Shown: positions 46,939 to 58,656 of the stretch, piece by piece | How positions within the stretch are numbered: position 1 is the first letter of the stretch | How the letters are laid out: every line of letters begins with the position of its first letter | NCBI RefSeq assembly: GCF_000226565.1 | Contig: NC_016041.1 | Span: forward strand, 1,054,001 to 1,118,000 | DNA length: 64,000 nt | Direction of reading: 5' to 3' | DNA from: Glaciecola nitratireducens FR1064 | GTDB taxonomy: Bacteria; Pseudomonadota; Gammaproteobacteria; Enterobacterales; Alteromonadaceae | The notes under the pieces: model-generated | Told to the model about the DNA's origin: nothing | The model's input: the letters and a program-made list of their open reading frames with translations, nothing else | The model's database searches: none | Position numbers and translations under genes: made by a program

Positions 46939-47979
46939 ATGAAGTTAGCCGATTTTTATTTTGATTTACCTGAACATTTGATTGCAAAACATCCAACAGC
47001 GCAGCGAACGCAAAGTCGATTACTGCATCTCAAGGGCGATACAGGAGAGGTTTTACACCAAAAGTTCACTGACATACTAGACTTGCTGCATCCGGGCGAC
47101 CTCCTAATATTTAATAATACACGGGTGATCCCTGCACGATTACACGGCGCAAAAGCCTCGGGTGGGAAAGTAGAGGTATTAATCGAACGAATACTCAATG
47201 ATGGTAGCGCAATGGCGCATATTAGATCGAGTAAGTCACCAAAGTCGGGTGCAATTCTGACGATGGAGGGTGGATTACAGATTGAAATGCTCGGTCGCAA
47301 TGACGCACTTTTTCATATTAAGTTTTTGACAGAAGAAAATGTTTTTGACTTGCTTGAAAAATATGGCCATATGCCTCTTCCTCCTTATATCGATAGACCA
47401 GACGATGAAGCCGATAAAGAGCGTTACCAAACTGTATATAACGAGAAGCCGGGCGCGGTTGCAGCGCCAACGGCTGGGCTGCACTTTGACGACGATATAT
47501 TAAACAAACTAAGAGATAAAGGCGTTGATTTAGCTTTTGTTACGCTGCATGTTGGCGCCGGTACTTTTCAGCCAGTAAGGGTCGAAAACATCGTAGAGCA
47601 CCAGATGCATGCAGAATATGCCGAAGTTTCACAGGACGTTGTCGATAAAGTTATTGCAACAAAAGCGGCGGGTGGCCGAGTGATTGCCGTTGGTACGACG
47701 TCTGTGCGCTCAATTGAATCAGCCGCAAAAGCTGCTGATAATGATCTGATCACTGAATTTATGTCAGATACTAATATTTTTATCTATCCGGGTTACCAAT
47801 TCAAAGTGATCGATGCAATGCTGACCAATTTTCACTTGCCTGAGTCTACATTGATGATGTTGATTAGTGCATTTGCTGGGCGCGACAATGTAATGGATGC
47901 ATACGCAAAGGCTATTGAGGAAGAATATCGCTTTTTTAGTTACGGTGACGCGATGTTTATAGAGCGCAAAAATACGTGA
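46939..47979 (+). CDS. queA: S-adenosylmethionine:tRNA ribosyltransferase-isomerase
   Basis: This 346-residue enzyme transfers and isomerises the ribosyl group of SAM onto preQ1 in tRNA, giving epoxyqueuosine. Motifs are [12 protein letters not shown] at the N-terminus, [34 protein letters not shown] and [12 protein letters not shown]. The length matches E. coli QueA (356). It precedes tgt, which inserts preQ1 into the same tRNAs, with yajC-secD-secF following as in most gammaproteobacteria. Confidence 0.96.
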   Translation: MKLADFYFDLPEHLIAKHPTAQRTQSRLLHLKGDTGEVLHQKFTDILDLLHPGDLLIFNNTRVIPARLHGAKASGGKVEVLIERILNDGSAMAHIRSSKSPKSGAILTMEGGLQIEMLGRNDALFHIKFLTEENVFDLLEKYGHMPLPPYIDRPDDEADKERYQTVYNEKPGAVAAPTAGLHFDDDILNKLRDKGVDLAFVTLHVGAGTFQPVRVENIVEHQMHAEYAEVSQDVVDKVIATKAAGGRVIAVGTTSVRSIESAAKAADNDLITEFMSDTNIFIYPGYQFKVIDAMLTNFHLPESTLMMLISAFAGRDNVMDAYAKAIEEEYRFFSYGDAMFIERKNT

Positions 47980-48199
47980 GCCTCGCGCTGTTTCTTGTTA
48001 TACTGCGCGCCGCAATTCACAGTAAGCGTTCACAGTAAGCAGCCCGTATGTTTGTTTACTGTATAACATCAGTATTATACGTTTTTCATTTTTTAGCGCG
48101 TTGATGACATTAGTTGCGCATCATGTTCAAAGCTTGAAAGCGTTGGATCCAGTCGTAGTTTGGCATGGCAAGTGCGCTGGGTCGCGAATGTTAGGTTAA

Positions 48200-49321
<1,122 letters not shown>

Positions 49322-49418
49322 CATTGGTATTTGGTTTTTTGGACGATGTGTTCAGGAAGCAAACGAGTATTAAAAATAAAGTAAAACAACAATAAAAACG
49401 AAATAAACGAGGATATCT

Positions 49419-49757
49419 ATGAGCTTTTTAATTTCAAGTGCACACGCACAAGATGCAGCAGCAGGTCAGCCGGGTGGTGAATTCGGTATGTTAATTATGT
49501 TGGCTGTTTTTGGTTTGATTTTCTATTTTCTTCTATATCGCCCACAAGCAAAGCGTGTAAAAGAGCATAAGAATCTTGTTTCGTCTCTTTCAAAAGGGGA
49601 CGAAGTGCTAACGCAAGGTGGTCTGGTCGGTAAAATCACGAAAGTGAGCGATGACAAAGATTTCATCGAAATTGCGCTTAACGAATCCAATAACATTGTT
49701 GTTCAGAAATCAGCAGTGAGTGCCGTTCTGCCGAAAGGCACAATGAAATCAATATAA
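49419..49757 (+). CDS. yajC: Preprotein translocase accessory subunit YajC
   Basis: This 112-residue protein has one N-terminal membrane helix (LIMLAVFGLIFYFLLYRPQAKR, about 22-42). A small cytoplasmic domain follows with GDEVLTQGGLVGKITKV. YajC forms a complex with SecD and SecF beside SecYEG. It lies between tgt and secD, its normal place. Confidence 0.95.
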   Translation: MSFLISSAHAQDAAAGQPGGEFGMLIMLAVFGLIFYFLLYRPQAKRVKEHKNLVSSLSKGDEVLTQGGLVGKITKVSDDKDFIEIALNESNNIVVQKSAVSAVLPKGTMKSI

Positions 49758-49773
49758 ACTATCAACAGAGAGT

Positions 49774-49804
49774 AAAATAGCGCCTAAGGTGCTATTTTGC
49801 TTTT
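49774..49804 (+). terminator. Hairpin between yajC and secD
   Basis: AAAATAGCGCC and GGTGCTATTTT pair (one G-T) around a 3-base loop, followed by GCTTTT. It may be a weak terminator or attenuating hairpin, or an RNA-processing site, inside the yajC-secD-secF unit. Confidence 0.55.
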
Positions 49805-49817
49805 GTAGGGTCACATT

Positions 49818-51665
49818 GTGTTAAATAAAACTCCATTTTGGAAATATATTTTAGTCATATTTGTTGTTGGTATAACAGCTTTGTATGCAATGCCGAATAT
49901 TTATGGTGAAGATCACGCTATTCAGATTTCGGCAAGTAATAATGCCACTGTTAGTGAAGAGTTAAAAACCTCGATAGAGCGCTCTTTGAAAGATAAAGGC
50001 ATCGAGATTAAAGGTATTGAGCTCGAGAACGAACGCATACTAGTACGTTTGCTTGATTCTGACACTCAGTTGGTGGCTAGAGAGTTGATTGATAGTACGC
50101 TTGATAACGATGACTTCGTTGTTGCTATGAACTTAGCACCAGACACACCGGATTGGCTAGAAGCGTTTGGCGCAAACCCAATGAAGCTGGGTCTTGATTT
50201 GCGCGGTGGTGTTCACTTTCTAATGGAAGTTGACATGAACAGCGCAACGACAAAAGCATACGAAGATGTTGTTGGTGATTTCAAACTACAACTTCGAGAA
50301 GAAAGAATATTTTACCGTACCGTTGTGCAAAACGCTGACTCCGTAGACGTTATCTTTAGGGACGCTGATATGCTTGAGAAAGCGCAGTTTTATTTGCGCA
50401 ATCAGTTTGGCAATTTGAGCATTACTGAACGTGACGACCTGACACTACGAGCGACATTTTTGGAAGCTCGCCTGGCAGAAATACGTGACGCGGCTGTCAA
50501 ACAAAACGTAACCATTATTCGCAGCAGAATAAATCAGCTCGGTGTTGCCGAGCCTCTGGTTCAGAAGCAAGGACAAGAGCGTATTGTCGTACAGTTGCCT
50601 GGTATTCAAGATACCGCTAAGGCAAAAGAAATTCTCAATGCGACAGCCACACTTGAGTTTCGCATGCTGGATGAAAAAAATGATGTGCGTGACGCAATGC
50701 GTGGAAGAGCTCCCGCAGGGTCAGAAGTTATCTATCATAAGAATGGTCAGCCTTATTTGTTGAAAAAGCAGATTATGCTAACTGGTTCGCACATTATCGA
50801 TGCTAACAGCGGCGTTGACCAATACGGTGTGCCTAACGTGAGCATTGACCTTGATTCAAAAGGCGGAGCGAAGTGGTCGAAGGCTACGAAAGAAAATATC
50901 AAAAAGCCAATGGCAACGGTATTTATCGAATACAAAACAACCGGCGAGCGTGATGTAAACGGCAAGCTTGTGTTTGAAAAGAAAGAAGAGATTATTAGCG
51001 TCGCGACTATTCAAGGGCAATTAGGTTCTTCATTCCAAATCACTGGGCTAGATTCTCCAACAGAAGCAAGAGAGTTATCATTGCTGCTAAGAGCTGGTGC
51101 GTTGATTGCACCCATTCAAATAGTTGAAGAACGCACGGTTGGACCAAGTTTAGGTAAAGAAAATATCGAATTAGGCATGACTGCTATTATCTGGGGCTTG
51201 GCCGCGGTGTTAGTATTTATGCTGATTTATTATCGTGCTTTTGGGGTTATTGCGAATATTGCGCTAGTGCTTAACCTAGTCATGATTATCGGTATTATGT
51301 CGATGATCCCAGGTGCGACCTTAACGCTTCCAGGTATGGCCGGTATTGTTCTTACAGTGGGTATGGCAGTAGATGCGAACGTACTCATATTCGAAAGGAT
51401 TAGAGAGGAATTGCGTGATGGTCGAAGTCCGCAGCAGTCCATCCACTTTGGCTATGACAGCGCATTCTCGACTATCTTGGATGCCAACATAACTACCTTC
51501 ATTGCCGGTTTGATTCTGTTTGCCGTCGGCACCGGTCCCATTAAAGGGTTCTCAATTACGTTGATGATAGGTATCGCTACATCAATGTTCACTGCGATTA
51601 TTGTCACTCGTGTGCTGGTTAACAGCATATGGGGCGGTAGACGTGTGACTAAGTTATCGATATAG
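49818..51665 (+). CDS. secD: Protein translocase subunit SecD
   Basis: This 615-residue subunit uses the proton gradient to complete export of proteins through SecYEG. It has an N-terminal helix, a large periplasmic part with [14 protein letters not shown] and [24 protein letters not shown], and five C-terminal helices. Conserved membrane motifs are [12 protein letters not shown] and [21 protein letters not shown]. The start is GTG 49818. It is followed by secF after 9 bases. Confidence 0.96.
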   Translation: MLNKTPFWKYILVIFVVGITALYAMPNIYGEDHAIQISASNNATVSEELKTSIERSLKDKGIEIKGIELENERILVRLLDSDTQLVARELIDSTLDNDDFVVAMNLAPDTPDWLEAFGANPMKLGLDLRGGVHFLMEVDMNSATTKAYEDVVGDFKLQLREERIFYRTVVQNADSVDVIFRDADMLEKAQFYLRNQFGNLSITERDDLTLRATFLEARLAEIRDAAVKQNVTIIRSRINQLGVAEPLVQKQGQERIVVQLPGIQDTAKAKEILNATATLEFRMLDEKNDVRDAMRGRAPAGSEVIYHKNGQPYLLKKQIMLTGSHIIDANSGVDQYGVPNVSIDLDSKGGAKWSKATKENIKKPMATVFIEYKTTGERDVNGKLVFEKKEEIISVATIQGQLGSSFQITGLDSPTEARELSLLLRAGALIAPIQIVEERTVGPSLGKENIELGMTAIIWGLAAVLVFMLIYYRAFGVIANIALVLNLVMIIGIMSMIPGATLTLPGMAGIVLTVGMAVDANVLIFERIREELRDGRSPQQSIHFGYDSAFSTILDANITTFIAGLILFAVGTGPIKGFSITLMIGIATSMFTAIIVTRVLVNSIWGGRRVTKLSI

Positions 51666-51674
51666 GAGAGTCAC

Positions 51675-52619
51675 ATGGGATTTCAATTACTAAAACTAAA
51701 CGAAACAATCAACTTTATGAAGTTGCGTGTTCCAGCGATGATTTTTTCAACGCTGTTAATTATTGGCTCGATTGTCTCACTGGGCGTTAATCAATTAAAT
51801 TGGGGCCTTGATTTTACGGGCGGAACGCTAATTGAAGTGGGCTACGAGCAGTCGGCCGATCTTGAATCGATTAGAGCACAGATGCTAGACGCAGGTTATA
51901 CCGATGCAGTAGTACAAAACTTTGGCAGCAGTCAGGACGTGCTGATTCGCCTTGCTCCGCGTGAAGGTGTAAAAGCTGTAGACATTGGTGACCAAGTGAT
52001 GGTGACATTGCGCGCTGATGGCACGAAAGTCGATATGCGACGCATTGAGTTTGTTGGCCCAAACGTGGGTGATGAGCTTACAGAGCAAGGTGGTTTAGCC
52101 ATGCTTGTGGCGCTTATTTGTATTTTGATATACGTAGCAATGCGCTTTGAATACCGTTTCGCTTTAGGATCTGTCGCTGCATTGGCGCACGACGTTATTT
52201 TGACCTTGGGTTTATTCTCAGTGCTGCAACTAGAGTTTGATTTAACCGTATTGGCTGCTGTGCTGGCAGTAATAGGTTATTCGCTTAACGATACCATTGT
52301 TGTGTCAGACCGAATTCGTGAAAACTTCCGAAAAATACGAAAAGCAGAGCCAATAGAGATAATTAATATTTCTTTGACGCAAACACTAAATAGAACAATT
52401 ATCACATCATTAACCACTATTTTGGTTTTGATAGCTCTATTTTATAAAGGTGGTGCGTTAATACACGGTTTTGCAACAGCATTGTTGTTTGGTGTTTTCA
52501 TTGGTACATATTCTTCTGTATACATTGCAAGTGCAGTAGGCTTAGCACTGGGTATTAGCCGAGATGATTTGATACCAACAGAAATTGAGAAAGAAGGGGA
52601 AGACTTAGATCCTTTATAG
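51675..52619 (+). CDS. secF: Protein translocase subunit SecF
   Basis: This 314-residue partner of SecD has six helices. The motif WGLDFTGGTLIEVGYE is in the first periplasmic loop and YSLNDTIVVSDRIRENFRK is in the membrane part. It ends before a strong bidirectional terminator. Confidence 0.96.
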   Translation: MGFQLLKLNETINFMKLRVPAMIFSTLLIIGSIVSLGVNQLNWGLDFTGGTLIEVGYEQSADLESIRAQMLDAGYTDAVVQNFGSSQDVLIRLAPREGVKAVDIGDQVMVTLRADGTKVDMRRIEFVGPNVGDELTEQGGLAMLVALICILIYVAMRFEYRFALGSVAALAHDVILTLGLFSVLQLEFDLTVLAAVLAVIGYSLNDTIVVSDRIRENFRKIRKAEPIEIINISLTQTLNRTIITSLTTILVLIALFYKGGALIHGFATALLFGVFIGTYSSVYIASAVGLALGISRDDLIPTEIEKEGEDLDPL

Positions 52620-52655
52620 GAAATGAGAACACCTTACCACTCAAATTTTGAACAC

Positions 52656-52685
52656 AAAAAACCCGCTAATTAGCGGGTTTTTTTA
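52656..52685. terminator. Bidirectional terminator between secF and suhB
   Basis: AAAAAACCCGCTA and TAGCGGGTTTTTT form a perfect stem with a short AT loop. With A and T runs on both sides it serves both the plus-strand secF and the minus-strand suhB transcripts. Confidence 0.92.
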
Positions 52686-52710
52686 TTTTATTCTTACCTA
52701 ACAAAGGTAC

Positions 52711-53484
52711 TTATTTGAGTCTTTTAACAAGCGCCTGCACAACACGAGGACTGCCAGCAACTATTTCACCGCTTAATAACGGATCGTTACCGCCAGCGAA
52801 GTCAGTCACTAAGCCGCCCGACTCGCGCACTAATAGTTCGCCAGCGGCGATATCCCATGGCTTAATCCCACGTTCCCAATACCCGTCAAAACGACCGGCT
52901 GCGACATAAGCCATATCAAGTGCGGCAGAACCACCTCTTCTAATGTCGCCACACTCAGAAAATATCTGATTAAAGCTTGTCATATATTCGTTTAACGAGT
53001 CTTTGTTTTTAAACGGAAAAGCGGTGGCTAAAATTGTGCTGCCTAATTCTTTTGCTTGGCTAGCGCGAATACGATGTCCGTTTAATTGAGCTCCGTTGCC
53101 GCGACTTGCGGTAAATAGTTCACCACGAATAGGGTCGAACACAACTGCTTGGTCTAAACGACCTTTATATTGAAGTGCAATAGAAACAGCAAAATGAGGA
53201 ATGCCTTTGATAAAGTTGGTGGTGCCGTCAAGCGGGTCAATGATCCATTTATAATCGTCGTTACCAGCAACAATACCGCCTTCTTCACCAACAAACGTGT
53301 GGTCTGGATAAGACTGTTGAATTTTGTAAATGATGGTTTGTTCAGCTTCCCTGTCAATTTTCGTTACGAAATCATTTTCGCCTTTTTGTTCGATTTGCAA
53401 GTCGTCGAAATTTTCAAATCCACGAGCGATTACGTTTCCTGCTGAGCGAGCTGCGCGCACAGCGATATTGAGCATAGGATGCAT
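52711..53484 (-). CDS. suhB: Inositol-1-monophosphatase family protein SuhB
   Basis: This 257-residue protein starts at ATG 53484; an upstream GTG at 53499 is less likely because GGTGG lies about 9 bases before the ATG. Metal-binding motifs are complete: GEEGG, WIIDPLDGTTNFIKG and KPWDIAAGELLVRESGG. In E. coli SuhB is also a partner of the rRNA antitermination complex. In many relatives it is divergent from trmJ; here a large kinase gene lies between them. Confidence 0.94.
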   Translation of the reverse strand: MHPMLNIAVRAARSAGNVIARGFENFDDLQIEQKGENDFVTKIDREAEQTIIYKIQQSYPDHTFVGEEGGIVAGNDDYKWIIDPLDGTTNFIKGIPHFAVSIALQYKGRLDQAVVFDPIRGELFTASRGNGAQLNGHRIRASQAKELGSTILATAFPFKNKDSLNEYMTSFNQIFSECGDIRRGGSAALDMAYVAAGRFDGYWERGIKPWDIAAGELLVRESGGLVTDFAGGNDPLLSGEIVAGSPRVVQALVKRLK

Positions 53485-53689
53485 AGTTAAAACCACCAAG
53501 TTGTAAAAAGAACGGTTGAGTCATGATGTCGAAGATTGCGCATAGTACGCTTTTTGTTCGATAGCATGGCCAAAAAAATCGCGCACATGTTAACAGATAG
53601 CGGTGAATGGGTCTATTGGTGTTTTTCATGGCTTATTAATTAATGTATACTTTCGTATCGTAACTGGTATTACCATCTATTAAGGTGCC

Positions 53690-56600
53690 TTGTTGTTAAA
53701 TCGGTTAATAAAATGCTGTAGTTTGCTGATACTGCTGTCGCTTAGTATCCTAAGGGTATCAGCGAATGACTACCAATATGAATTACTTAATGATAATGAC
53801 GGCTTCACGTCGTCGATCATATTTTCGATCGTACAAGATGAGGATGGTTTTCTTTGGTTTGGTACTGGTTTTAGCGGAATTTTACGTTATGACGGCAAAA
53901 ATGTTGTCAACTTTAAAAACGATCCTAATAATCCTGACTCCTTGCCACATGATAATGCTGGAAATTTAATACTGAGTAAGCAAGGCTATCTTTGGATTGG
54001 TAGTTGGGGTGGAGGAGCTATTAAATTCGATCCTTCCACTCAAGTATTTACGCAATTTCAGTCCTCACTCGATAACCCCGACACAATTAGCCACTCTTCG
54101 GTACAAAGTATTTTCGAAGATGCTAACGGCGTAGTGTGGTTTGGTACTTTTGCTGGGGGAATCAACAGATTTGATAAAGACAGTCAAAAATTCAAACGAT
54201 TCTCAATGCAAGATGAAAGAAACAGTGGCCCCTCGAATAACAGAATATGGGATATAAAGCAGACTAAACTTAATGAATTATGGATAGCGACGGAATCTGG
54301 CCTGAACAAACTAGACACCGTTACGCTTAAATTTTCTTATTACTTCCCAGAGCCAGATCGACTTCTTTCTGAACGCAATAAAATACGTGTAATTGAAACC
54401 GCTGAAAACGGAGACCTGTATTTAGGCACCCAAAATGGTGTCGTGGTTTTGGATACAAAACTCGGTGAATTCAATGTGATAGATAATCCCAGCTTTCCCA
54501 ATATGGGACCTATATATTCAATGATTGCTACAGATTTTGGTGAATACTGGGTAACCAGTGGCCATGGCATTTTTTCATTTTCCCAAGATGACAAAACGCT
54601 GAAAAAAGTAGAATTGGGTTTTGATGATCGCTGTAGTCAGAGTATTTTCCAAGATAGGCAAGGCACCATTTGGCTTAATTGCGAAGGCGTTGGTGTGTAT
54701 AAAATTACCCAGACTAACATCTTTAAAACGTTTCCCGACCCACTTGTCAAGGCGGCATTTGCGACTGAAGTAGCGAACGACAATAGTGTTTTAGTCGGTA
54801 CTGCGCAAAATGGTCTTTTTAACTGGAGACCAGAAAGTAATCAGTTAACTAATTTAATTTACAGCGAGACAGAAACAACTTTCCCTGAAATCAGATTTAT
54901 CACTCAGACATCCAAAGGTGATATTTGGTATGGCAGTTCAAAAAATCTATTTAAGTTAGATGAGCGAGGCAGGCAAATAGAAGTTTTACCACCGGTGGCA
55001 TTACGGGAAGAATTTGAAAGGTTTACAGATATAGCGACGGACGAAGTGGATAATATTTGGATTGGGACCAAAAATTTACTTTTTGTTGTCAATACAATCG
55101 ATTTATCGTTTGACTCTATTTCAATAGAAAATTTATCTACCGATGATTATCACTTTTCTCAATTCTATTTGGATCCACATAACAACATGTGGGTGACAGT
55201 TCAAAATTCCTTGTATCGTTGGAGTAAAGATACAGAAGAGTTAGAGTTGATAAGTAGTCCTGAGCCATCGTCCAACTCTAGTGAGATCAAAGATTTTATT
55301 TATTCAATCTTGATAGATAGCAACGATCAATTATGGATCAGTAATAAAACAGGACTTTTCATGGTCGATCAAAAGTCTGGTGCGAGGCAGGCCATCAGTC
55401 GTTATTTTTTGGAACAAGAAAATAAAGGTATTCGTTTGATCAACGAAGACAAAAGTGGCTTTTTATGGCTAGTGACTCCAACCGGTGTTAGCAAGTTTAA
55501 TCCGACCAGTGGTGATTTTCAACATTATGATAAGCGCGATGGCTTGCCTGGTTCTCGATATTTTCTCAGACCAACAAGCAGTTCCTCAGACGACACCATC
55601 TACTTGTCAAGTCGCGACGGTATTACTTATTTTTCACCAGCATCTGTTAAAAATCATAGTTTGGACGAAAACACCGAGCTCACTAATTTTGAAGTATTAT
55701 CTACTACTACTAAATACAACATAGAACAAATAAAGAAACAGGGAATAAAGCTCAAGTTTGACGAAAGTAACGTTAAATTTGAGTTTGCGACTTTAGATCT
55801 CTTAAATGCGAGGCAAATTCAATACAGTTATTTTTTGGAAGGCTTTGATAAAGACTGGATAGAAAACGGCAATAACAACACTGCCACCTACACAAATTTA
55901 AGTGGCGGCGACTATGTATTTCGGGTTCGTGCAAAAATAAAGGATGATCTCTGGTATGACCAAGACCTAGCTGTAAATTTAAATGTAGGTATCCCCTTCT
56001 GGGAACGGTGGTGGATGCTTGTTGTATATGCAACACTGATTCTGCTGGGCATATTGTATTATTTACAAAGACAAAAAAGAGCCGTTATTAAGTTGGAACG
56101 TCAAGTTGCAGAGAAAACCGCAGACATCGCTCAAGAATCCCAGAAGCTAGCCGCTGCGAACCGCATAAAGTCACAATTCCTTGCAAATATGAGCCACGAA
56201 ATTCGCACGCCTTTGACCACAGTAATTGGTCAGGCTGAAGCTATTATTTGCCGTGATGTAAAACCAGAAGACATTTATAAAGAGGTTGAAATCATTCACG
56301 ACAGCAGTTTATACCTGCTCGCGCTCTTGAACGATATTCTAGATTTGACCAAAATTGAAGAGAATAAATTTGAGCTTGAGTATGCACCTCAAGATTTACA
56401 TAGTTTACTAAGCAATATTAATACGATGTTTTCCATGCAGGCTCGCGTCAAAGGACTTTCGTTCAGTTTAATAGAGAATTTACCACGCCCATTTATTATC
56501 AATGTCGACGGTTTACGTTTAAAACAAATATTAATTAACCTGCTTTCTAATGCCTTAAAGTTTACTGTCAGTGGCTACGTAAGATTAGAAGTTTTACTGG

Positions 56601-57580
56601 CGGATAGTCGCTTAGTATTCAATGTAGAAGACACAGGTATCGGTATAAGCGAAGACCAGATCGATCTTATCTTTGGAAGTTTTACCCAAGGAGACAGCAG
56701 CATACGCCGACGTTTTGGTGGTTCAGGTCTTGGTTTGCACCTCTCTAACCAGTTGGCCGTATTAATGAATGGTGAGATAACGGTAAAAAGCGAAGTAGAC
56801 AAAGGCAGCGTATTTACCTTTAGTATGCCTGCGCCACCAGTTATGTCAGCATCGGACAAGCCGAGAGTAAACCTTAAGGTAGATGAATCGTCGTCTACGC
56901 CTTTGTTTAATGGGAAAATACTGCTGGCTGAGGACCACTCAGATAACCGTCGTTTGATATCGCGTTTGTTAACCAAGTTAGGTTTAACCGTATACACGGC
57001 AGCTGATGGATTTGAGGCTCTGGAGCTTTACAAAGAGCATTCGCCTGAGGTTGTTTTGATGGATATTCAAATGCCCAGAATGGACGGTTTACAGGCTTAC
57101 AAGGCCTTGCGTGATTTGGGCTGTGAAAAACCGATCATTGCGTTAACTGCAAATGCGATGACAAATGAAGTTGATGAATACTTTTCGCTAGGCTTCGATG
57201 GCTATATTGAAAAACCAATTGATCGACAGCTGCTGATTTCAACCATAGCAACGTTTTTTAATGCTAATGATGACGATTCTATGCGCAGAGCTAATTCGAT
57301 ACTTGGAAATATTGATATGTCAGATTTAGTAAGCGAATTTAAAACAAGTCTGATAAGTGAACTTAAGCATTTCAGCGCTGAGCAGGAAAAACAGGATGTT
57401 AATGCTCTCAGAGCATTAGCTCACCGACTTTCCGGTGCTTCATATCTATTTGGCTTTGCTGAATTAAGCCGAAAAGCAACGCAACTCGAAACTAATATTA
57501 AAAATGGAAAGCTAAGCTTCCTCGAGCTTGAGCCCCAAATTGATGAATTAATTAATGAAATTAGGCATATTATAGGCTAA
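53690..57580 (+). CDS. Hybrid two-component sensor with beta-propeller input, receiver and HPt domain
   Basis: This 1296-residue protein starts with TTG 53690 and has a signal-type helix. The periplasmic part is two seven-bladed propellers of Reg_prop repeats (recurring D..G.LWFGT.GGGINRF patterns) to about 660. A Y_Y_Y domain then ends at about 755 (YSYFLEGFDKDWIENG). A membrane helix follows near 775. Next come HisKA with His836 (NMSHEIRTPL), HATPase (NLLSNALKF, DTGIGIS, GGSGLGLHL), a receiver with Asp1125 and an HPt domain with His1245 (LAHRLSGAS). Unlike Bacteroides versions it has no AraC output. Such sensors often read breakdown products of polysaccharides. Confidence 0.93.
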   Translation: MLLNRLIKCCSLLILLSLSILRVSANDYQYELLNDNDGFTSSIIFSIVQDEDGFLWFGTGFSGILRYDGKNVVNFKNDPNNPDSLPHDNAGNLILSKQGYLWIGSWGGGAIKFDPSTQVFTQFQSSLDNPDTISHSSVQSIFEDANGVVWFGTFAGGINRFDKDSQKFKRFSMQDERNSGPSNNRIWDIKQTKLNELWIATESGLNKLDTVTLKFSYYFPEPDRLLSERNKIRVIETAENGDLYLGTQNGVVVLDTKLGEFNVIDNPSFPNMGPIYSMIATDFGEYWVTSGHGIFSFSQDDKTLKKVELGFDDRCSQSIFQDRQGTIWLNCEGVGVYKITQTNIFKTFPDPLVKAAFATEVANDNSVLVGTAQNGLFNWRPESNQLTNLIYSETETTFPEIRFITQTSKGDIWYGSSKNLFKLDERGRQIEVLPPVALREEFERFTDIATDEVDNIWIGTKNLLFVVNTIDLSFDSISIENLSTDDYHFSQFYLDPHNNMWVTVQNSLYRWSKDTEELELISSPEPSSNSSEIKDFIYSILIDSNDQLWISNKTGLFMVDQKSGARQAISRYFLEQENKGIRLINEDKSGFLWLVTPTGVSKFNPTSGDFQHYDKRDGLPGSRYFLRPTSSSSDDTIYLSSRDGITYFSPASVKNHSLDENTELTNFEVLSTTTKYNIEQIKKQGIKLKFDESNVKFEFATLDLLNARQIQYSYFLEGFDKDWIENGNNNTATYTNLSGGDYVFRVRAKIKDDLWYDQDLAVNLNVGIPFWERWWMLVVYATLILLGILYYLQRQKRAVIKLERQVAEKTADIAQESQKLAAANRIKSQFLANMSHEIRTPLTTVIGQAEAIICRDVKPEDIYKEVEIIHDSSLYLLALLNDILDLTKIEENKFELEYAPQDLHSLLSNINTMFSMQARVKGLSFSLIENLPRPFIINVDGLRLKQILINLLSNALKFTVSGYVRLEVLLADSRLVFNVEDTGIGISEDQIDLIFGSFTQGDSSIRRRFGGSGLGLHLSNQLAVLMNGEITVKSEVDKGSVFTFSMPAPPVMSASDKPRVNLKVDESSSTPLFNGKILLAEDHSDNRRLISRLLTKLGLTVYTAADGFEALELYKEHSPEVVLMDIQMPRMDGLQAYKALRDLGCEKPIIALTANAMTNEVDEYFSLGFDGYIEKPIDRQLLISTIATFFNANDDDSMRRANSILGNIDMSDLVSEFKTSLISELKHFSAEQEKQDVNALRALAHRLSGASYLFGFAELSRKATQLETNIKNGKLSFLELEPQIDELINEIRHIIG

Positions 57581-57879
57581 GCGGCCGACTTAAATAATCT
57601 TTGCGAAATGTCTTGAATCATTCCCTGTATATTTTATTACTTTTTTGCAAAAGACAGTGTTTATCGCTTGTGATAAACTTCGCGCCGAAAAAGGTGCCGA
57701 GCTAACAGGCAGCGGGCAGCGCTAACTTCGCTTCCACAAGTGTCGGCAGCAATTATTCAGTTTTAAAAACCGAGTCAGTTTTATTTGTCACTCTATTTTG
57801 GTCGCAACTCTATTTTGATGTTGACTGTAACTGACTCATCATCTGTATTTGAGCGCTAATAATTTAACGGAATCCTCTC

Positions 57880-58656
57880 ATGCTTTCAGATATTCGCATT
57901 GTTTTAGTTAGTACTAGCCACACCGGCAATATTGGTTCGGCGGCTCGCGCTATGAAAACGATGGGGCTCAGTTCATTATATTTAGTCGATCCTGTTTCCC
58001 CGCCTGATGGCAAATCGAGTGCATTAGCTGCAGGCGCTGGGGATGTTTTGGCTAATGCGATTACGGTAAACACATTGGAAGAAGCAGTGAGTGACTGTGG
58101 TTTGGTTGTGGGTACTTCGGCTCGCTCAAGAACCTTGCCTTGGCCTATGCTGACACCTCGAGAGTGTGGTCAAAAGTTGGTAGTTGAAGCTGAGAAATAT
58201 CCTGTGGCACTTGTCTTTGGTCGTGAGAATAATGGCTTGAGCAATGAAGAGTTACAGCAGTGTCACTTTCATGTTTGCATACCAGCAAATCCAGATTACA
58301 GTTCATTGAACATTGCTGCCGCGGTGCAAACACTTTGCTATGAAATTCGTGTCAATCATCTTGATATTAAAGCGTCACAGCATGCCGCTTCGGCGGTAGC
58401 TGAATATCCTTTAAGTGAAGACCTAGAGCGTTTTTACGTGCACCTTGAGAAAACCTTGAAAGAAGTCGATTTTATTGTACCTAACCATCCGGGCATGGTT
58501 ATGACCAAGCTACGGCGGCTATTTAATCGTGCTCGGCCAGAAGTGCAGGAGTTAAATATTTTACGAGGCATTCTGGCCTCTATTGATAAAAATAATCCGA
58601 ATAAAGAGATGTTGAGCAAAGAGATGGCGACCAAAGAAAACGGAAGTACAAAATAA
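57880..58656 (+). CDS. trmJ: tRNA (cytidine/uridine-2'-O-)-methyltransferase TrmJ
   Basis: This 258-residue SPOUT enzyme methylates the ribose at position 32 of several tRNAs. Motifs are [34 protein letters not shown] and [17 protein letters not shown]. An N-rich C-terminal tail ends [10 protein letters not shown]. Its stop overlaps the cysE start by one base. About 300 bases upstream there is no gene. Confidence 0.95.
   Translation: MLSDIRIVLVSTSHTGNIGSAARAMKTMGLSSLYLVDPVSPPDGKSSALAAGAGDVLANAITVNTLEEAVSDCGLVVGTSARSRTLPWPMLTPRECGQKLVVEAEKYPVALVFGRENNGLSNEELQQCHFHVCIPANPDYSSLNIAAAVQTLCYEIRVNHLDIKASQHAASAVAEYPLSEDLERFYVHLEKTLKEVDFIVPNHPGMVMTKLRRLFNRARPEVQELNILRGILASIDKNNPNKEMLSKEMATKENGSTK

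Noticed and set aside
56575-56997. 140-residue minus-strand frame
   Set aside because: Lies wholly inside the HATPase/receiver part of the hybrid kinase; shadow of a conserved gene.
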